This document shows, piece by piece, positions 25,945 through 38,450 of a stretch of DNA of 64,000 bases (its first letter is position 1; each line of letters starts with the position of its first letter). A model generated the notes under the pieces. The model saw only the letters and a program-made list of their open reading frames with translations. It made no database searches and was not told where the DNA came from. This DNA is from Cololabis saira (lineage: Eukaryota; Chordata; Actinopteri; Beloniformes; Belonidae), in the NCBI RefSeq assembly GCF_033807715.1, contig NC_084599.1, positions 33,344,160 through 33,408,159 of the forward strand. Direction: 5' to 3'. The translations under genes were made by a program, and so were the position numbers.

Positions 25945-27165
25945 GCATCATCATTCTTAGAAAAACTGTAAATTAGCACCCAGAATGTAAATGAAGTATT
26001 ATTCAAATGAAGTCTGTGGAAAGGGGGACATGATGAGGTTGAAGGAGAAATAACTAGTTTTTAGTTCGTGCTTAGAGAGGTGATTAGGATGAATGAACAG
26101 GGAGGCCTTGATCAAAGCTAACATTGTAAGCTAACATTGTACTGTATGCTGGTGAGCAGATGGCGAGTCATAAATCCTTGCCCAGGCTCTGACACACATT
26201 AGCATTTAGTTAGCAGCCCACAGCTTGCCAGCCATTTAGGTAATATCTCCATCAGATCACTTTGGAAAGTGGTGATGGAGTGAGTACGGGGGATTTTAAT
26301 GATTTCCAGGACTGTATTGTGCTTAGATAGACGGAAGTCTGGCTGTGCCATGAAGTGTTGCTGCAGGAGACTGCTTGTGTTGACAAATATGCTCATCACT
26401 GCCCATTTAATTCCACGAAGCTTTCAGCAGAGCAGAAAACTCATGTAACAACAGAATTTGTGAATGCACAAAGTGCCAATATACTCAAATTGTCATATGT
26501 CTTGTTCAAAGAGGGCATATTATGCTTCACTCCACTTGTCAAAGGAAAACAAAAAGATTCAGTTCAGAGACATCTCAACTCCTCTCAACCACATTAATGC
26601 CTTAACTCAACAAGAGGCTTTGAAGCCCTTTATTTCACACCAAACTTGTATTTTTTCTACTCCTAAGCATTGCGTTCTGATACCTAAACCTAACCAAATA
26701 ATTTGTATCCCAATCAGAGACACAGTTGGTTAGTTTTTACTACCAATAGAATTGCACAAAGACTAAATATTGCAAAGAAAACCCTGTAATGGAAACACCT
26801 AGAAATCTAAAAAATGTTTTCATGAGGTGGATTTTCACACATCGATCCAGTTTAATGCAGATGTTTAATGCAAACACTTTCTTTCGCACTTGTGTGTCTC
26901 CGGCACCACTAAATGTGACGTTGCCTGTCATATGACCGTTTGAACAATCATCCACTGAGTTTGTCTTCAATTTTTAGAGTTAAGGTAAAGTAGGGTTAAA
27001 AAAATTTTCTGCATTTTATGAAAATTATGCAATACCCTGTTCGATGCTTGACATGTTTTGCAAAAAAGTGTAATGGAAATCCCCCTTTGTGTGTGAATAA
27101 AACATTTTCTGAAATGTGTTTGTGTATAAATGTTTAGAGTTGCATGAAAATATCAATTGCTGCGT

Positions 27166-27440
27166 TTTCCATCCATCCATCATCTATTACTTTTGGTCAC
27201 GGGGGTACCACTCTTTTCAGGGAGTACCAGGCCCTGTACTGTACATTCTCGCTAGTGCATCATGGGTCTGCCCTGGGCCCCCTTCCTTTTGAATAGGCTG
27301 AAAAGACTTGCGTGGGGAGACATCCTAACCAGACACCTGAACCGTCTCTAGAGGCCTGTGGAGGAGCAGCTACTCTCCTCCTTATATTTTCTTACCTTCT
27401 CTCTAACTGGATTTATCTTAGCTCTTAAAGAGCTGTTTCC
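27166..27440 (-). mobile_element. Degenerate dispersed repeat
   Basis: CCATCCATCCATCATCTATTAC at the left edge resembles the (GGAT)n terminal repeat of common teleost retroposons read in reverse. It is followed by GGGTCTGCCCTGGGCCCCCT and a GAGACATCCTAACCAGACAC module that recurs in a widespread fish repeat. Strongly eroded; ends are approximate. Confidence 0.4.
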
Positions 27441-28569
27441 ATTCACAGATACTGTAGGGGCTGTACCCCTTCCCCTTCTCTGCCTTGTTGCATCACCATG
27501 CTAGTAATCTAGAGGGAAAAAACACGTGCTGGCTCTTGGAGACATCTAACCTGTTTCTCGTGGCCACAGTTAATACAGAGAAAGAAATTGAGAGGGGTTT
27601 TACACTGGCATTAGCACCACATCTTTATTTACTGTTTAAGACAAAGTAATAATATCTATCTTTACTTAAATGCCCCAACATCATCAGGTGTATGATAAAA
27701 GCATGATTGGAGCTACATATTGCAAAAACTGCCAACTTAAAAAGCAAAAAAATATACACACCAACTGTGTTTCCCTCGCCAACTTTAGTATTCATTGATA
27801 TTAAATGAGCTGGCCACCATTTCTGAACATTCACAACTTATGTAATGAAACTCTCATTACTCCAATGGACGTTCATATCTGCGTCAGTCATGGACATCCA
27901 CTACTCTGATACCTCACAGTCAGTGACACAGAAAAACGTTGAACCTAAAATGCAATTTGTTTTCGTTTTCACTTTATTTCAAAGGTTTAATTGACCGTTT
28001 TAAAAGTGGGACATCTCTACTTGGATACCACCAGCTCCGGTGTCATGCCCCATCATTTTGGTTTATGGTGCTAGACCTCTCCTTTAGTTTATTCCTGGTT
28101 TATGAGTGTAGCATTAACCGTTGAGGATTGCGCTTTCCAACGCAGAAGCACTCTAATTGCGTTCACATTTTCATTAACTATTCCCGACTGGAAAAATAAG
28201 TACAGACCTACTTGTTTGACAAGAAGTAATAGGCATTGCAAAACACATAGAAGAAATGTTGCAAACTCACTTAGTGACACTTAAATGCTGACAGAAAGAG
28301 TGAATGACCCTGCTGAACGGATTGGGTTGCAGTGTGAGCTGATAGTGAAAGGGCAAACCGCAGTGAGAAAGAGCCAGAGAGAGTGAAAACTATGTGTAGA
28401 TGTCCGTGAGTGTGTGCGTACGTGCGCCGGCGTGCTCGCGGGCACGTATGTGCGGGGTTAATTGTGGTTCAGCCGTGAGGAACAGCTGAGAGAGCTCATA
28501 TATGGCACAGAGGAACAAGCATGGTGACAGGCAACTTGACAACACAACTTGTTTTATGGTGACAAGTGT

Positions 28570-28671
<102 letters not shown>

Positions 28672-29199
28672 GACTGGGGCAGGGGAAAGTGTGAGAAAGT
28701 GTGCTAAAGAAAGGCAGGTGAGCTGTGAAGTGCCTGCCTGCCCACCCAGCATGTTCACACGACTCTTTTAAGAATAGCAACGACTCTTGTAAGCGATTTT
28801 TGCATCAGGGTGCAGATTGACAGGATTGCAGAGCTACAGTACGTATGTTTGTGGCTGCGTGTTTGTGACTAAACAGGAGAAAGGTGCTGTCACCTTTCTG
28901 GCCAGCAGGAAGGGATCTTTTCCTCTCATTCTTCCCCGTGAGGTCTAACGGGGAAAGATGGTAGTCAAAGAAAGTTGCTCCATCAAGCGTCTGCATGGCT
29001 TTGTGTGTGGCTCCGTTTGTGCTGCAGCTGTGTGTGTTTGTATGACGGCGTAAGCACAAGGTTCAAATCATCAAAGCGGCTCTCCTCAGCTCAGTTTTCA
29101 GTAGGCAGCTAAAGGTTAGACTTATGTGTTTCTACTTCGAGTAACACTCTGAGACTCCTTTACGCCAGATCATTACAGCTACAGAGCTCACCTGTCAAT

Positions 29200-29370
29200 C
29201 TCCCCGAATCAGTCAAGTTATTTCTTTAGATATATTTAATCAAAACACATCTACACTCTCTCCCTACTGCACATTTGTAATATTTTTAGATGTGTTTATT
29301 CTGTCCTGGTACTGTAATCTGGATTTGTATGTAATTTTAGGTTAGGCTTTAGTTTAGTCCTTGTAAAGCA
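29200..29370 (+). mobile_element. Possible eroded LINE 3' end
   Basis: The frame near 29235 reads FNQNTSTLSPY, weakly like the FKSKLKTHLF-type C-terminus of L2-like LINEs. The sequence CCTTGTAAAGCACTTTAGAT at 29359-29378 resembles the 3' UTR end of such elements. Both matches are imperfect. Confidence 0.3.
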
Positions 29371-31023
29371 CTTTAGATTTCCTAGCCCTTCATCAGAATA
29401 ATTTGGCAATATTCTTACTCTTCAATGATCTCTCTAACATCACTTTTGACTGAATTGTTGTAAGACAAGGGAGACTCAAGTGCTCCTAAGCTGCATCCAT
29501 TGCCATGGTAACCAGTATTTGATTGGTATGTTTGTTTTTGTTTTAATTGTAAAACTGGAATCAACCCATGAGATAATAAATAGCAGTCCATCATCATCCA
29601 GTATGCACCGACATTGATTATTATGAGATGTTCTCGAATTAGGACACCTAATTATTTTCTAATCTGTTACACATAACCATGTAACTGACTTTCCATTACA
29701 GAAATATTTGATAAAGGGCTAAAGACATGATTAGTTTACTTGTTTTGTAACTGGAAGTTGAAACACTTTTAAAGGTTATTAATCCTGATGCTTTAAAGTA
29801 AAAAAAAAAAAGAGCTATTTAGATTTTTTGATAGCCCTAAATATTAAAAACAAAGATAAATAAATTAAATAGAAATTAAAGTGCAGCAACAATTATCAGG
29901 AAAATGAAAACGCAACTCTTTCATTCATTTGGACATTTTCTAATAAACAGGCTGAACCCGTTTTCATGATCCATTATCTTGAATGTGATGCTTTGTTTGT
30001 CAGTTAAACAACTTCAGCGGTTTTAATGTACTTTTAATCAAAACATTTTATGGAAAATTTATTGACAAATGATTTGATCATCATTTAATAAATGGCTGAT
30101 GAGCTTGTTGGCGATGACAACAAGACAAATCCAGTGAAAATGTTTCCTCAGCAGGAGTTTTGACGCTTCCCCCTGCACCCCACGGACATGAAAAACAACA
30201 TGTGGACTCGATATGTGTTTCAACCGCAAATAGGCCGGCGTCCACCGCCGGGGTCACCACCAGCAGTTTCAGAAAAGCCGCCTGTCAGTAAGTTTAAAGC
30301 CTTTTTTAAACGCCCGTTCATGTAATGGAGAACATAAGTCAGAAACTAACTCTGCAGACCTGCAGATTCTTAATGAAGTTATAGTTTGCTTTGTAAATTA
30401 TTATCAAATTATCGTTGTGGTTAAATTCAGCTTTTTATATTTCAATGAATTATTGTAACATCAATACCATGTATTTATTGTTTAACTCAGCTAGGTATTA
30501 GATTTTTTTTTTCATTTTTTTATAGCTTAATCAGATTGTGGGAGCTTTGATTAAAGACTAATGCAATAATAACATTAGGACACTTGGAAATTTAAAGCTG
30601 CATTTTAGGAAGAAACAACAGTTCAAGAGATTAGTGCAGAAATTCTAATACACAAGACTGACAAACTATAATTAAGTTTCTCCACAGAAAGACAACTAGA
30701 CTTCTTATAGAGGCCACTTTTGCTACAGCACTGTGACGAAAAAATAAGTTCTTAATCGATTTCTCACTGTACGCGAGAAACAAACTTATTGATTTCCGAA
30801 GACAGTAGTTTACATGACAAAGTCACAAATAGGGAGTCACAGTTAAATGTGCCCGAAACCGCCAAAGCCTGAATTGAAGCCAGCACATCTCGATGAACGC
30901 ATCCCAGCATGCTGAGCCACCAGGACGCCAGATCTGGGTCTTTGAAGCCACCGCGGGTTCCCTGAGGCTGCAGGGGCAGTAGCCGCCGGGGGTATCGAAT
31001 GTGTTAGAGCTGCCCCACTAATA

Positions 31024-31067
31024 AGATAAGTGGGCCACCGCTAGCACCAGAGGTTTGCCACTTATCT
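31024..31067. promoter_or_regulatory. Inverted pair of GATA-type sites
   Basis: AGATAAGTGG (31024-31033) and CCACTTATCT (31058-31067) are perfect 10-bp inverted copies of a GATA-factor core with identical flanks, 24 bp apart. They sit in a GC-balanced, non-repetitive block (30850-31070). Paired GATA sites are typical of enhancers. The flank TGG/CCA also leaves open a small inverted-repeat relic. Function is inferred. Confidence 0.35.
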
Positions 31068-33429
31068 CAATCTGCCATGTTTAACAGTCTCGCAGGAGTA
31101 GTTCTCAAATGTAAATGCTGGACGGCCGTTGATGGAGTAAAGAGGTGTAGCGGGTGTTTCTGTCTGCGTGTGAGATATGCGTGCGTGGGTATGTGTTGGA
31201 GGGGAATGAGCACGGGTGGGAGCAATGTAAGACGCTGGCTAAGTCTTATGGAACATCAGTTGACACTAGAAAAATACAGCTGACGATAAATCTCTGACAA
31301 CAGCCCGGGACTCACGTTTCACTCTATGATTTAACAGAGCCGTCCCTTTTAGACTTGCCATTTGGAAGCAAGATTCTCTCTGGAAGGTAATTTTTCCAAC
31401 TTACTTTTAAGCATCAATATTATCCACCTTTGCCTTTCGAAAGATGAAGCTACATTTCCTATTTTTTTTTCTTTTTTTTTTACTTCTTTACTCTAAAAAA
31501 AAAAAAAATGTCTCGAATGATCAATGGTTCATTTTGGAAGTTTATATTTAACCACTGATGCACCCAGCACTTGTTAGGAAAATGTCAAGAGTCGGCTTGA
31601 AAACTGGAATAATTTGAAATATGTGTGCTTTAAGGTGAAAGCTATTACTCTCATTCAGTCTTTATTGATCCGCGGGTCTGGCGCTGATGAGCTCCACCCA
31701 ATGTTTACCAGAGAGGGAGGAACAATACCTATTTCCTTTGATAAAGATCATTTAAAAAAAATCCTATCAGGTGTCTGTTTGAAGTGATTTATAAAATATT
31801 TTAGCCAAGAAACAGCTGTGTATACAAATTCAAACATTTGAATCAGTTATAGCTCACTGCATGCCTGCAGATAGAGTTTGTAACACTGGCCCGATACCCT
31901 GAACATGGCCAGAATACATTTTGGCATCAAGCTATATGTCAATGCATCATTACTCTAATTATATTCCGGCTTTTCCATTACATCACTCATGACACAACCA
32001 TCTTCAAAGGCAAACGACAGGTGTTTGTAACCAAATAACGAGAGTGATCCATACAGCAAATCAAACACGGGTCATCACGGTTTGGCATTTGATTGCCATT
32101 GTAGATTCAGCTTTATTTAGGAAAACATTTGCTCATCTTTTGAGAAGTTTCACATCTCACAGCGTTTCTCGATGCCGTCACTGTGCTATCAACACTTGAC
32201 ATATTTGTTTTTAAACGTCGGTACCCCGGATTCACGTGTCAGTCTGGTTTTTGCTTTACTGCACACTTGACACTGATGTCAACACATAAAGAAGCTGTTT
32301 ATGTGTTGATAACTATAATTTCGTACGCAAATATAAGCGTGCCATGATTTTGGTTTGTCCAAGCCATTAATCAGAGAATCAGTGAATCATTTTGTCTCTG
32401 CCAGCTTCATGATGTGATTGATCTGGTATAAATCAATCAGACACTCCTTTAAATACCCCTGAATTTGATCTTAGATTTCCTCAGCTGATTTTGTTAGCAC
32501 ATGGCCATGTGGACACACACTCTGTGTATGTTTGAATTCTTCCTATCAACCCCTCACCTCTCATCTCAACATGATAACCACCTTCATCATCGTCTGACGA
32601 AGCCGGAGCTCCACGGACCTCAATTACAAACGTTGTCAATCCCAGTGAAACTGGACTTGACTGCTGTTTGTCTTTCTTATCAGCAGCGGTGGCATAGCAG
32701 CTAGAGATCAGGACAGAGGGATCGAGAGAGAGAAAGAGAGAGACAGGGACAGCAGTCACCCCCCCCCCCCGCCCTCCCTAAAATATCACGTCGCCTTCGG
32801 TGTTTCTTTCTTGCCGTTCCTTGGTATCTTGACTCCATGCCCTCTGCAAAACCTTAAGAACCTAATCGTCTCAAATTCAGCCCACTGAAATAATTAAGCG
32901 GTTGCATGCCGCTAAAAATAAGGGCGTGTGTATTTTTGAAGTGGGGAGTGGACATATGTTTGGAGTCTTGAGATGCCGGGATGCCTCCAGCTAGGTTCAA
33001 CTTGTTAGGAAAACTGGGTATTGCCTTACACTTCCGCTGACATGACTGCAGTATCAGTGGCGGGGGTGTTTTAACTGTTAGACACCCATTGGCTGAGCCC
33101 CCGGCGATGTTCATGTTTACAGAAGTGTTTTAACAAACATTTGCCCAGCAAAGTGCAACAGATAAGATGTATGGACATGACGGGAAGAAGAACCGGGAGG
33201 TGTTTACAGTATTGCTGCTCTCGCATCATGAGCACAAATACACATCACGCAGTCTGAGATGGCGCTTAAGGCTTCTTAAAAGAAAACATATCTGTAAGCA
33301 GATACTGTGTACACGTACCGCTTTGAGTACGAGCGATACGATTGAACCCAGTCTGGCGAACTGGTTTAAGTTATAGACCCTGCTGAAAGAAAATATGGTA
33401 CTTACATTAACCCACCAGAGTTCCTGAAA

Positions 33430-33736
33430 GGCAGCATGGTGGTTCGCTTTGTTCCCTCACAGCAAGAAGCTTCCTGATTGAACAGCTCTGCATGGAGTTT
33501 GCATCTTCTCCCTGTGCATATGTGGGGTTTCCTCCAGGTACTCTGGATTCCTCCCAAAACATGTGTGTCCGATTAATTGGAGATTTGAAGTGGTCTGGGA
33601 GTGTGTGTGGTCCTGCAACGGACTGTCGGCCGGTCCAGCGTGTTCCCCTGCCTTTTCCCCGAAGAGAGCCGGGATAAAGCTCCGACAAACCCCCTGAAAC
33701 GGAATAAACGGGTGTAAATGATGGATGGATGCATGG
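33430..33736 (+). mobile_element. tRNA-headed dispersed repeat, near full length
   Basis: The copy runs from GGCAGCATGGTGG (33430) through CCTCACAGCAAGAAGCTTCC, the CATGGAGTTTGCATCTTCTC module, CAGGTACTCTGGATTCCTCC and a CCTGCAACGGACTGTCGGCC module. It ends in (GATG)n at 33718-33736. The order of modules is the same as in the minus-strand copy at 43950, and it is more complete at the 5' head. Confidence 0.75.
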
Positions 33737-33804
33737 ATTCTTAGTTTAGATAAATGTGTGTTCACTGCAGAACTATGCAAGGTCTTATATCTGCACCATG
33801 AACT

Positions 33805-34724
33805 TGATTTCAAACATACTTTTGCACAGTACTCGAGTTGTAAAAAAAAAATCAGGGTGGATGGTGGATTTTATCATATAGGGACAAATAATTTGTGCTG
33901 ATTACAAATAATATAATATATTACAAATAATAGCACTGACCAAAACACCTGCAGAAATACTGCAGGAATGACATAGCAGCAGTTTTCTGAACTTATCAAT
34001 ATGCGTTTACAGGATAAGTCAAATTTAGTTTCTAGTTAAAATGTCTCATAAAATGTCAAATTTTTATGCTTGTAATGAGAAGATAAATCTTGTCCCACTG
34101 GCAGATTTTTCTACTTATTTCAAGGGAAAATTTACTTGAAACAGGTGAAAATTGTCAAATAAGTTATTTTTCTGTTTTTATTTTTCTGGTGATGACTCTA
34201 AATGTTGAAATAGCAGTAAAACCACATTCATTGATGGAATTACATAAGGGATGGAAAGGGGGGATGATTTTGACCATTTTTATTTCAGGGGGGATGCCAT
34301 CCCCCCCTCATCCCCCCTCAACTCGAGTACTGCTTTTGCAAGGCTAAACATAAAACAAATGTGTATTTCTGTTACAGGTGTAAAATTATGGCATGGACAA
34401 AGCAAGGAACTGAAAAGTTGCACAAGTTTGTATCAGCTTAAGAAAATGTTTAAAAAAGAAAAGATAAGTGCCTACAAAAAAGAAGAAGGAGAAAGAGAAA
34501 AGAATAGATAGAAGAGTGGTATTTTTGTTTGTTTTCTTGTTATAAATATGTGTATAGATAGATTGGTGTTCAGTAAGTCAACGTAATTGTATTAACAGAG
34601 AGGGGCAGGTGTCATAAGTTTTCTTCTTCCTGCTCCTTTTCTTTCATGGTGATAATGTGTACTTCATGGAATTTTGTACAACATTATTAAGAATATATAC
34701 CATGAATGGAATAAATGAAATGAA
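33805..34724 (+). mobile_element. Second copy of the 2.4-kb LINE tail, split by a hAT element
   Basis: Positions 33805-33826 (TGATTTCAAACATAC then TTTTGCA) and 34333-34724 together reproduce the 3' part of the LINE at 2425-3139. They include the end of its reading frame, the 3' UTR and the ATAAATGAAATG terminus. The break coincides exactly with the hAT insertion at 33827-34332 and its 8-bp duplication. The 5' truncation is only 22 bp upstream of the insertion. Differences from the first copy are few. Confidence 0.9.
33827..34332. mobile_element. hAT-type MITE, 506 bp, inserted into a LINE
   Basis: Ends are CAGTACTCGAGTTG and CAACTCGAGTACTG, exact 14-bp inverted repeats. The flanking duplication CTTTTGCA occurs at 33819-33826 and 34333-34340, and the undisturbed LINE copy at 2425-3139 shows this octamer only once. 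It is a shorter relative of the element at 39191-39935, lacking the left arm of that element's internal hairpin. No coding capacity. Confidence 0.95.
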
Positions 34725-36766
34725 AAAAGAAAATGCAAAAAAGTGAACTAAAAATGTTGTGTTTTGTGCATTTGTTTTTTTTTACTTTGGACTTTTTGTT
34801 CTTATTTTAATCATAGTCGGTGGATGAACATGAAGAATGTACATGCTGTCTGTATCAGATGTAAAAACAGATTAACTGTACCCACTGAAAATACATGAAT
34901 ACGGAACACGGCTGTACTTTAGAGTAGCTTCTGCAAGGAATCCGTGTAAGATTACAAATTTAAAAAAAATCTGTTGAACACAATATGATTTGCAATATAA
35001 TGACTTACTGAGTGTATCATATCACAGATAAAAAAGTGTGCATAAGATAAACAAGAAGTCAAAGATGGACAGTGAACATATAAAATAACACACAGCAAAC
35101 ATGCACACGCACTTCATGAGCATGCAGACTGGTGAGCAGGCGTCCTTTTGTTGAAGGGAGAATGGGAAGTGTGAAGGACGTGACGAGGGAAATAAGTGTC
35201 CTCCAGGGCCCTGAGGTTACCCTAATGGTGTCATACATCACCACTCACAAAGCCATGCAGAGCAAAGTTGTCAATGCATGAATGCTGCACTATTACTATC
35301 AGCCATTTTAATCATGGCAGCTGTCACTGCGCTAATCAACACCATAACTTCACTCTGGAAATCACTCAGAAAAACCTCTCTCTTGCTGCTGTGTACCAAG
35401 AACTGTACACAACTCAGGCAGTAAGTTATGCAGAGCGGGGGCCAGGGAGGTGGTGTGGGGGCACGGACTGGATTTGCGCCACGATGCCGAAGGGGCCGTG
35501 ACTTTGTAGTGCATCATTGCCCTTGTTTAATGTAGGCTCGGCTTCTCCCGAGCAGTTGTTGTGACATTGCTAAATGTTGCCTTTATTAACGTGCTAAAAG
35601 GGTTTACCTTACCGACAACAACCACCCCCCTCCACTAAACACACTCAAACGGCCTTACAATGTTGTCTCTTGACACAAAATAAACTGTCCTTGCTGCTCT
35701 GCACCAACAAACGTTGCAAAAATTGATCCTGTTTGTATTTTGCTTTCCAACTGTTCTCAAGACACCTTAAAATGCTCCACACAACGTTTACTACTCAGAT
35801 GTACACTTTAACTGTTTAAGTAAATCTCAGAAACCTTCGTACAAGCCATGTTTTCTTTTCATGTTTTCATTTAAAGGGAGACTCTAAACACCATTTCCAC
35901 CCCCTCAGAACAAATACTACACAGAGGCTATCATTTCCAGTTGTTTTCATGTTTATATTACTGTAAATGCTCTTGTGACTGAAGGTTGTGCTACAACTAA
36001 GCCCGATAAGCTATAACAAGAGGTTATTTCAATATTTGAAGAGCTGGACAAGATAACTCACAGCATACAAGGGTAGTATAACAGATATGCCAGTAATTGC
36101 AGTCAGAAGCCAAAAGGAGGTGGTAAAATTCATTCATGAAACTCAACTAGTACACCAGTGGACTTGTGGAGAAACTAAAATAATATATGAAATCATGTAT
36201 CTGATCGTTTCATGCCTATCTCCAGCACTTGTAAAGGGATTTGCACCTTAGTTGTAAACTCCCAACGAGAATGAGTTCCCCTGTGTAAATGGGACCAGAA
36301 ATGAGATGGAAACATTGCTTCCAATTTAAAGAAGCGAGAGTTACGAGATCAGCTGTGCAAGGGCTGGAGATACATGGATGATTTATACCTAAAAAGATAC
36401 TGGAGTCTGAGCATGATGATGGCGACCCAGATGGCGTGGTTTTCAGAATGGATGGACTGCCTTTTATAGATGCCACTGGGAAGACACTGGGTCAAGTTGC
36501 AAACTGTTAGCCCTGAGATTGTATGATGGGCTGGCAAACAGCTGCAGCCATGGCGGTCTGCCTTTATAGACGCCTGGTCGCTGTGGAGAAGATGTGGTAA
36601 TGCAGCGCATAAAACAATAAGAGGAGACAGTACTCAAGATGTTGAAATATTAGGAAAAATATAATCAAACTGTTTTTTATTCATGTATTCACAACTTTAT
36701 CAATGTCTCCCTTGTGTGAATATTTGAAAATACACAGTAGATTTAAATAAAAAGCCAATAATTACA
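34725..36766. other. Non-coding stretch
   Basis: No exon or bounded element was recognised. The block at 35400-35600 is GC-richer than its surroundings and contains CCCTTGTTTAATG, a possible SOX-type site. It might be regulatory, which only comparison with other fish could show. Confidence 0.3.
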
Positions 36767-37080
36767 TTGGTCTATCTGAAATTGGTCGGACAAGCATACC
36801 CGTAATTTGGATATAATATGGTTGAAGTCGAGCTACATGTAAACAACTAACAGGTCTTGAATTGGCCAATGCGCTGCGGACCTGCTCCATGGTTATTGTT
36901 CTGCTTGGATCAGGAGGTGCTGGAAGAAGCTGATGCACTGGAATGCAGAGAAGAAAATCAAAACTATACTGAGTACATATACACGCACTAACAGAAAGTT
37001 GAATTTTTGCCTTAATCCGATACCTCATTTTTAAAAGCCATGTATACACCTTAGCCAGGCTGTAGTCGAACCGATATGAA
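36767..37080. mobile_element. Possible eroded MITE
   Basis: GAAATTGGTCGGACAAGCAT and GGTTGAAGTCGAGCTACATG (36779-36840) and, later, CCATGTATACACCTTAGCCA with GGCTGTAGTCGAACC (37039-37072) resemble the two inverted ends of a fish element rich in GTCGA and CATGTAAAC motifs. Ends and target duplication could not be defined. Confidence 0.3.
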
Positions 37081-37099
37081 GCTCTTGAGATCGAGCTAT

Positions 37100-37290
37100 T
37101 CAGATTCAGATTCAGAAAACTTTATTCATCCCCGAGGGGCAATTGCAGGACAACTGAGCAGCAAGACGTTGAAAATCTCAAATAGAACAAGAATAAAGTA
37201 GAATAAAAATGAACAGGGCATGTCTCCTTATGTACAAAAAAATATATAAATATACGAATGTCAGAAAAATCTACAGCAGAGTGACTGTAG
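37100..37290 (-). mobile_element. LINE 3' tail fragment, reverse orientation
   Basis: On the minus strand the sequence ends GGATGAATAAAGTTTTCTGA followed by ATCTGAATCTGAAT repeats (37100-37118). This is the AATAAAG-plus-hexamer tail of a common fish retroposon, preceded by the characteristic CCTCGGGGAT stretch. Only the terminal part is identifiable. Confidence 0.6.
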
Positions 37291-37883
37291 TGGTATAAGT
37301 ATTATTATATATATATTATATATTAGTGCCGGATAATGCATCCTAATCCCAGTTATTCCGGCATGTATGCAGCAAAACCAAAGATTTATCTGTTGTTTCC
37401 ATGTGTGGCATAAGCAGGCAACTGCAAAAGTACAATGCTAACCAGCTGAAATACTTGTTACCTCCTATGTCACCTGTCGTGGCGGAGTGGGACATTCGGC
37501 CCTGTTAGAGGTTCCTGTCTGGAGGGTTTACCCTGAACTCCCACTCGTGGAAACGCACCTTAAGAAAGGAGTCCAGTTAAATGGCATAGTTAAGCTATCG
37601 CTGTAACTCATGTGGTGAAATGGAGCCTACACTTGCGGTAGTAGGGTATCATCAATGTTGTAACAGCTGTTACTGTAACGAGATTACATTCACCTGTAAC
37701 GCGGTAATGTACCACGTTACAGTTGTAATTTGGGTAATCCCTATATAGTTACTCTAAGACAAAAAAATACGTTACTTTAGTTACTTTAAGCTTTTCAGCT
37801 ACATGTAGAACGGGAGAACAGAAAAGAAAATCAAACTTGCCTTTCATGCGTCTTCACGTGTTGCGCAACACTTGTCTGCCTTA

Positions 37884-37993
37884 AGGCTGAGTTATGGTTC
37901 CGCGTTAAATCGACGCAGAGCCTACGGCGTAGGGGACGCGTACCCCTCGCCGTAAGTTCTGCGTTGGTTTAACGCAGAACCATAAATCAGCCT
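37884..37993. mobile_element. Miniature TIR-only element (PIF/Harbinger-like?), 110 bp
   Basis: AGGCTGAGTTATGGTTCCGC at the left and an inverted CAGAACCATAAATCAGCCT at the right give an almost fully palindromic element. Further inverted CTACGGCGTA/TACG stretches lie inside. TTA flanks both ends (37881-37883, 37994-37996), fitting the 3-bp TWA target of PIF/Harbinger elements, although the superfamily is not certain. It lies inside the hAT-like element. A larger relative is at 51949-52430. Confidence 0.75.
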
Positions 37994-38000
37994 TTAATGT

Positions 38001-38040
38001 GATTTTACGGGATTTTACGGGATTTTACGGGATTTTACGG
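38001..38040. repeat. 10-bp tandem repeat, 4 exact copies
   Basis: GATTTTACGG is repeated four times without change immediately after the miniature element at 37884-37993. Confidence 0.97.
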
Positions 38041-38090
38041 GACTTCTGGTGCTGATCTGGGCACTGCAGTAATAAGGTTCCAACTACATG

Positions 38091-38450
38091 ACTGTCTCAG
38101 AAAATAAGAATATTGTGATAAAGTTCTTTATTTTCTGTTATGCAATTAAAAAAATCAAAAATGTCATACTTTCTGGATTCATTACAAATCAACTGAAATA
38201 TTGCAAGCCTTTTATTATTTTAATATTGCTGATTATGGCTTACATTTTAAGATTAAGATTCCCAGAATATTCAAATTTTTTGAGATAGGATATTTGAGTT
38301 TTCTTAAACTGTAAACCATGATCAGCAATATTAAAATAATAAAAGGCTTGCAATATTTCAGTTGATTTGTAATGAATCCAGAATGTATGACCTTTTTGTT
38401 TTTGTAATTGCATTACAGAAAATCACAATATTCTAATTTTCTGAGACAGT
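38091..38450. mobile_element. Palindromic foldback MITE, 360 bp
   Basis: ACTGTCTCAGAAAATAAGAA at the left is mirrored by TTCTAATTTTCTGAGACAGT at the right, and the two halves are complementary along most of their length. They meet in an AT-rich centre near 38260-38300. The right arm lacks about 15 bp (an AAAGTTCTTTATTTT-type segment) present in the left arm. A repeat with these ends is widespread in fish genomes to my knowledge, but I do not assign a superfamily. Confidence 0.8.

Larger units (their letters stand above)
28672..33419. other. Non-coding stretch
   Basis: No exon with both splice sites was found. It contains one possible LINE remnant (29200-29370), a candidate regulatory block (30850-31070), homopolymer runs near 31465-31508 and a C-run near 32757-32770. 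Blocks at 30150-30300 and 32860-33110 are complex and could be conserved non-coding DNA, untested. Confidence 0.35.
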
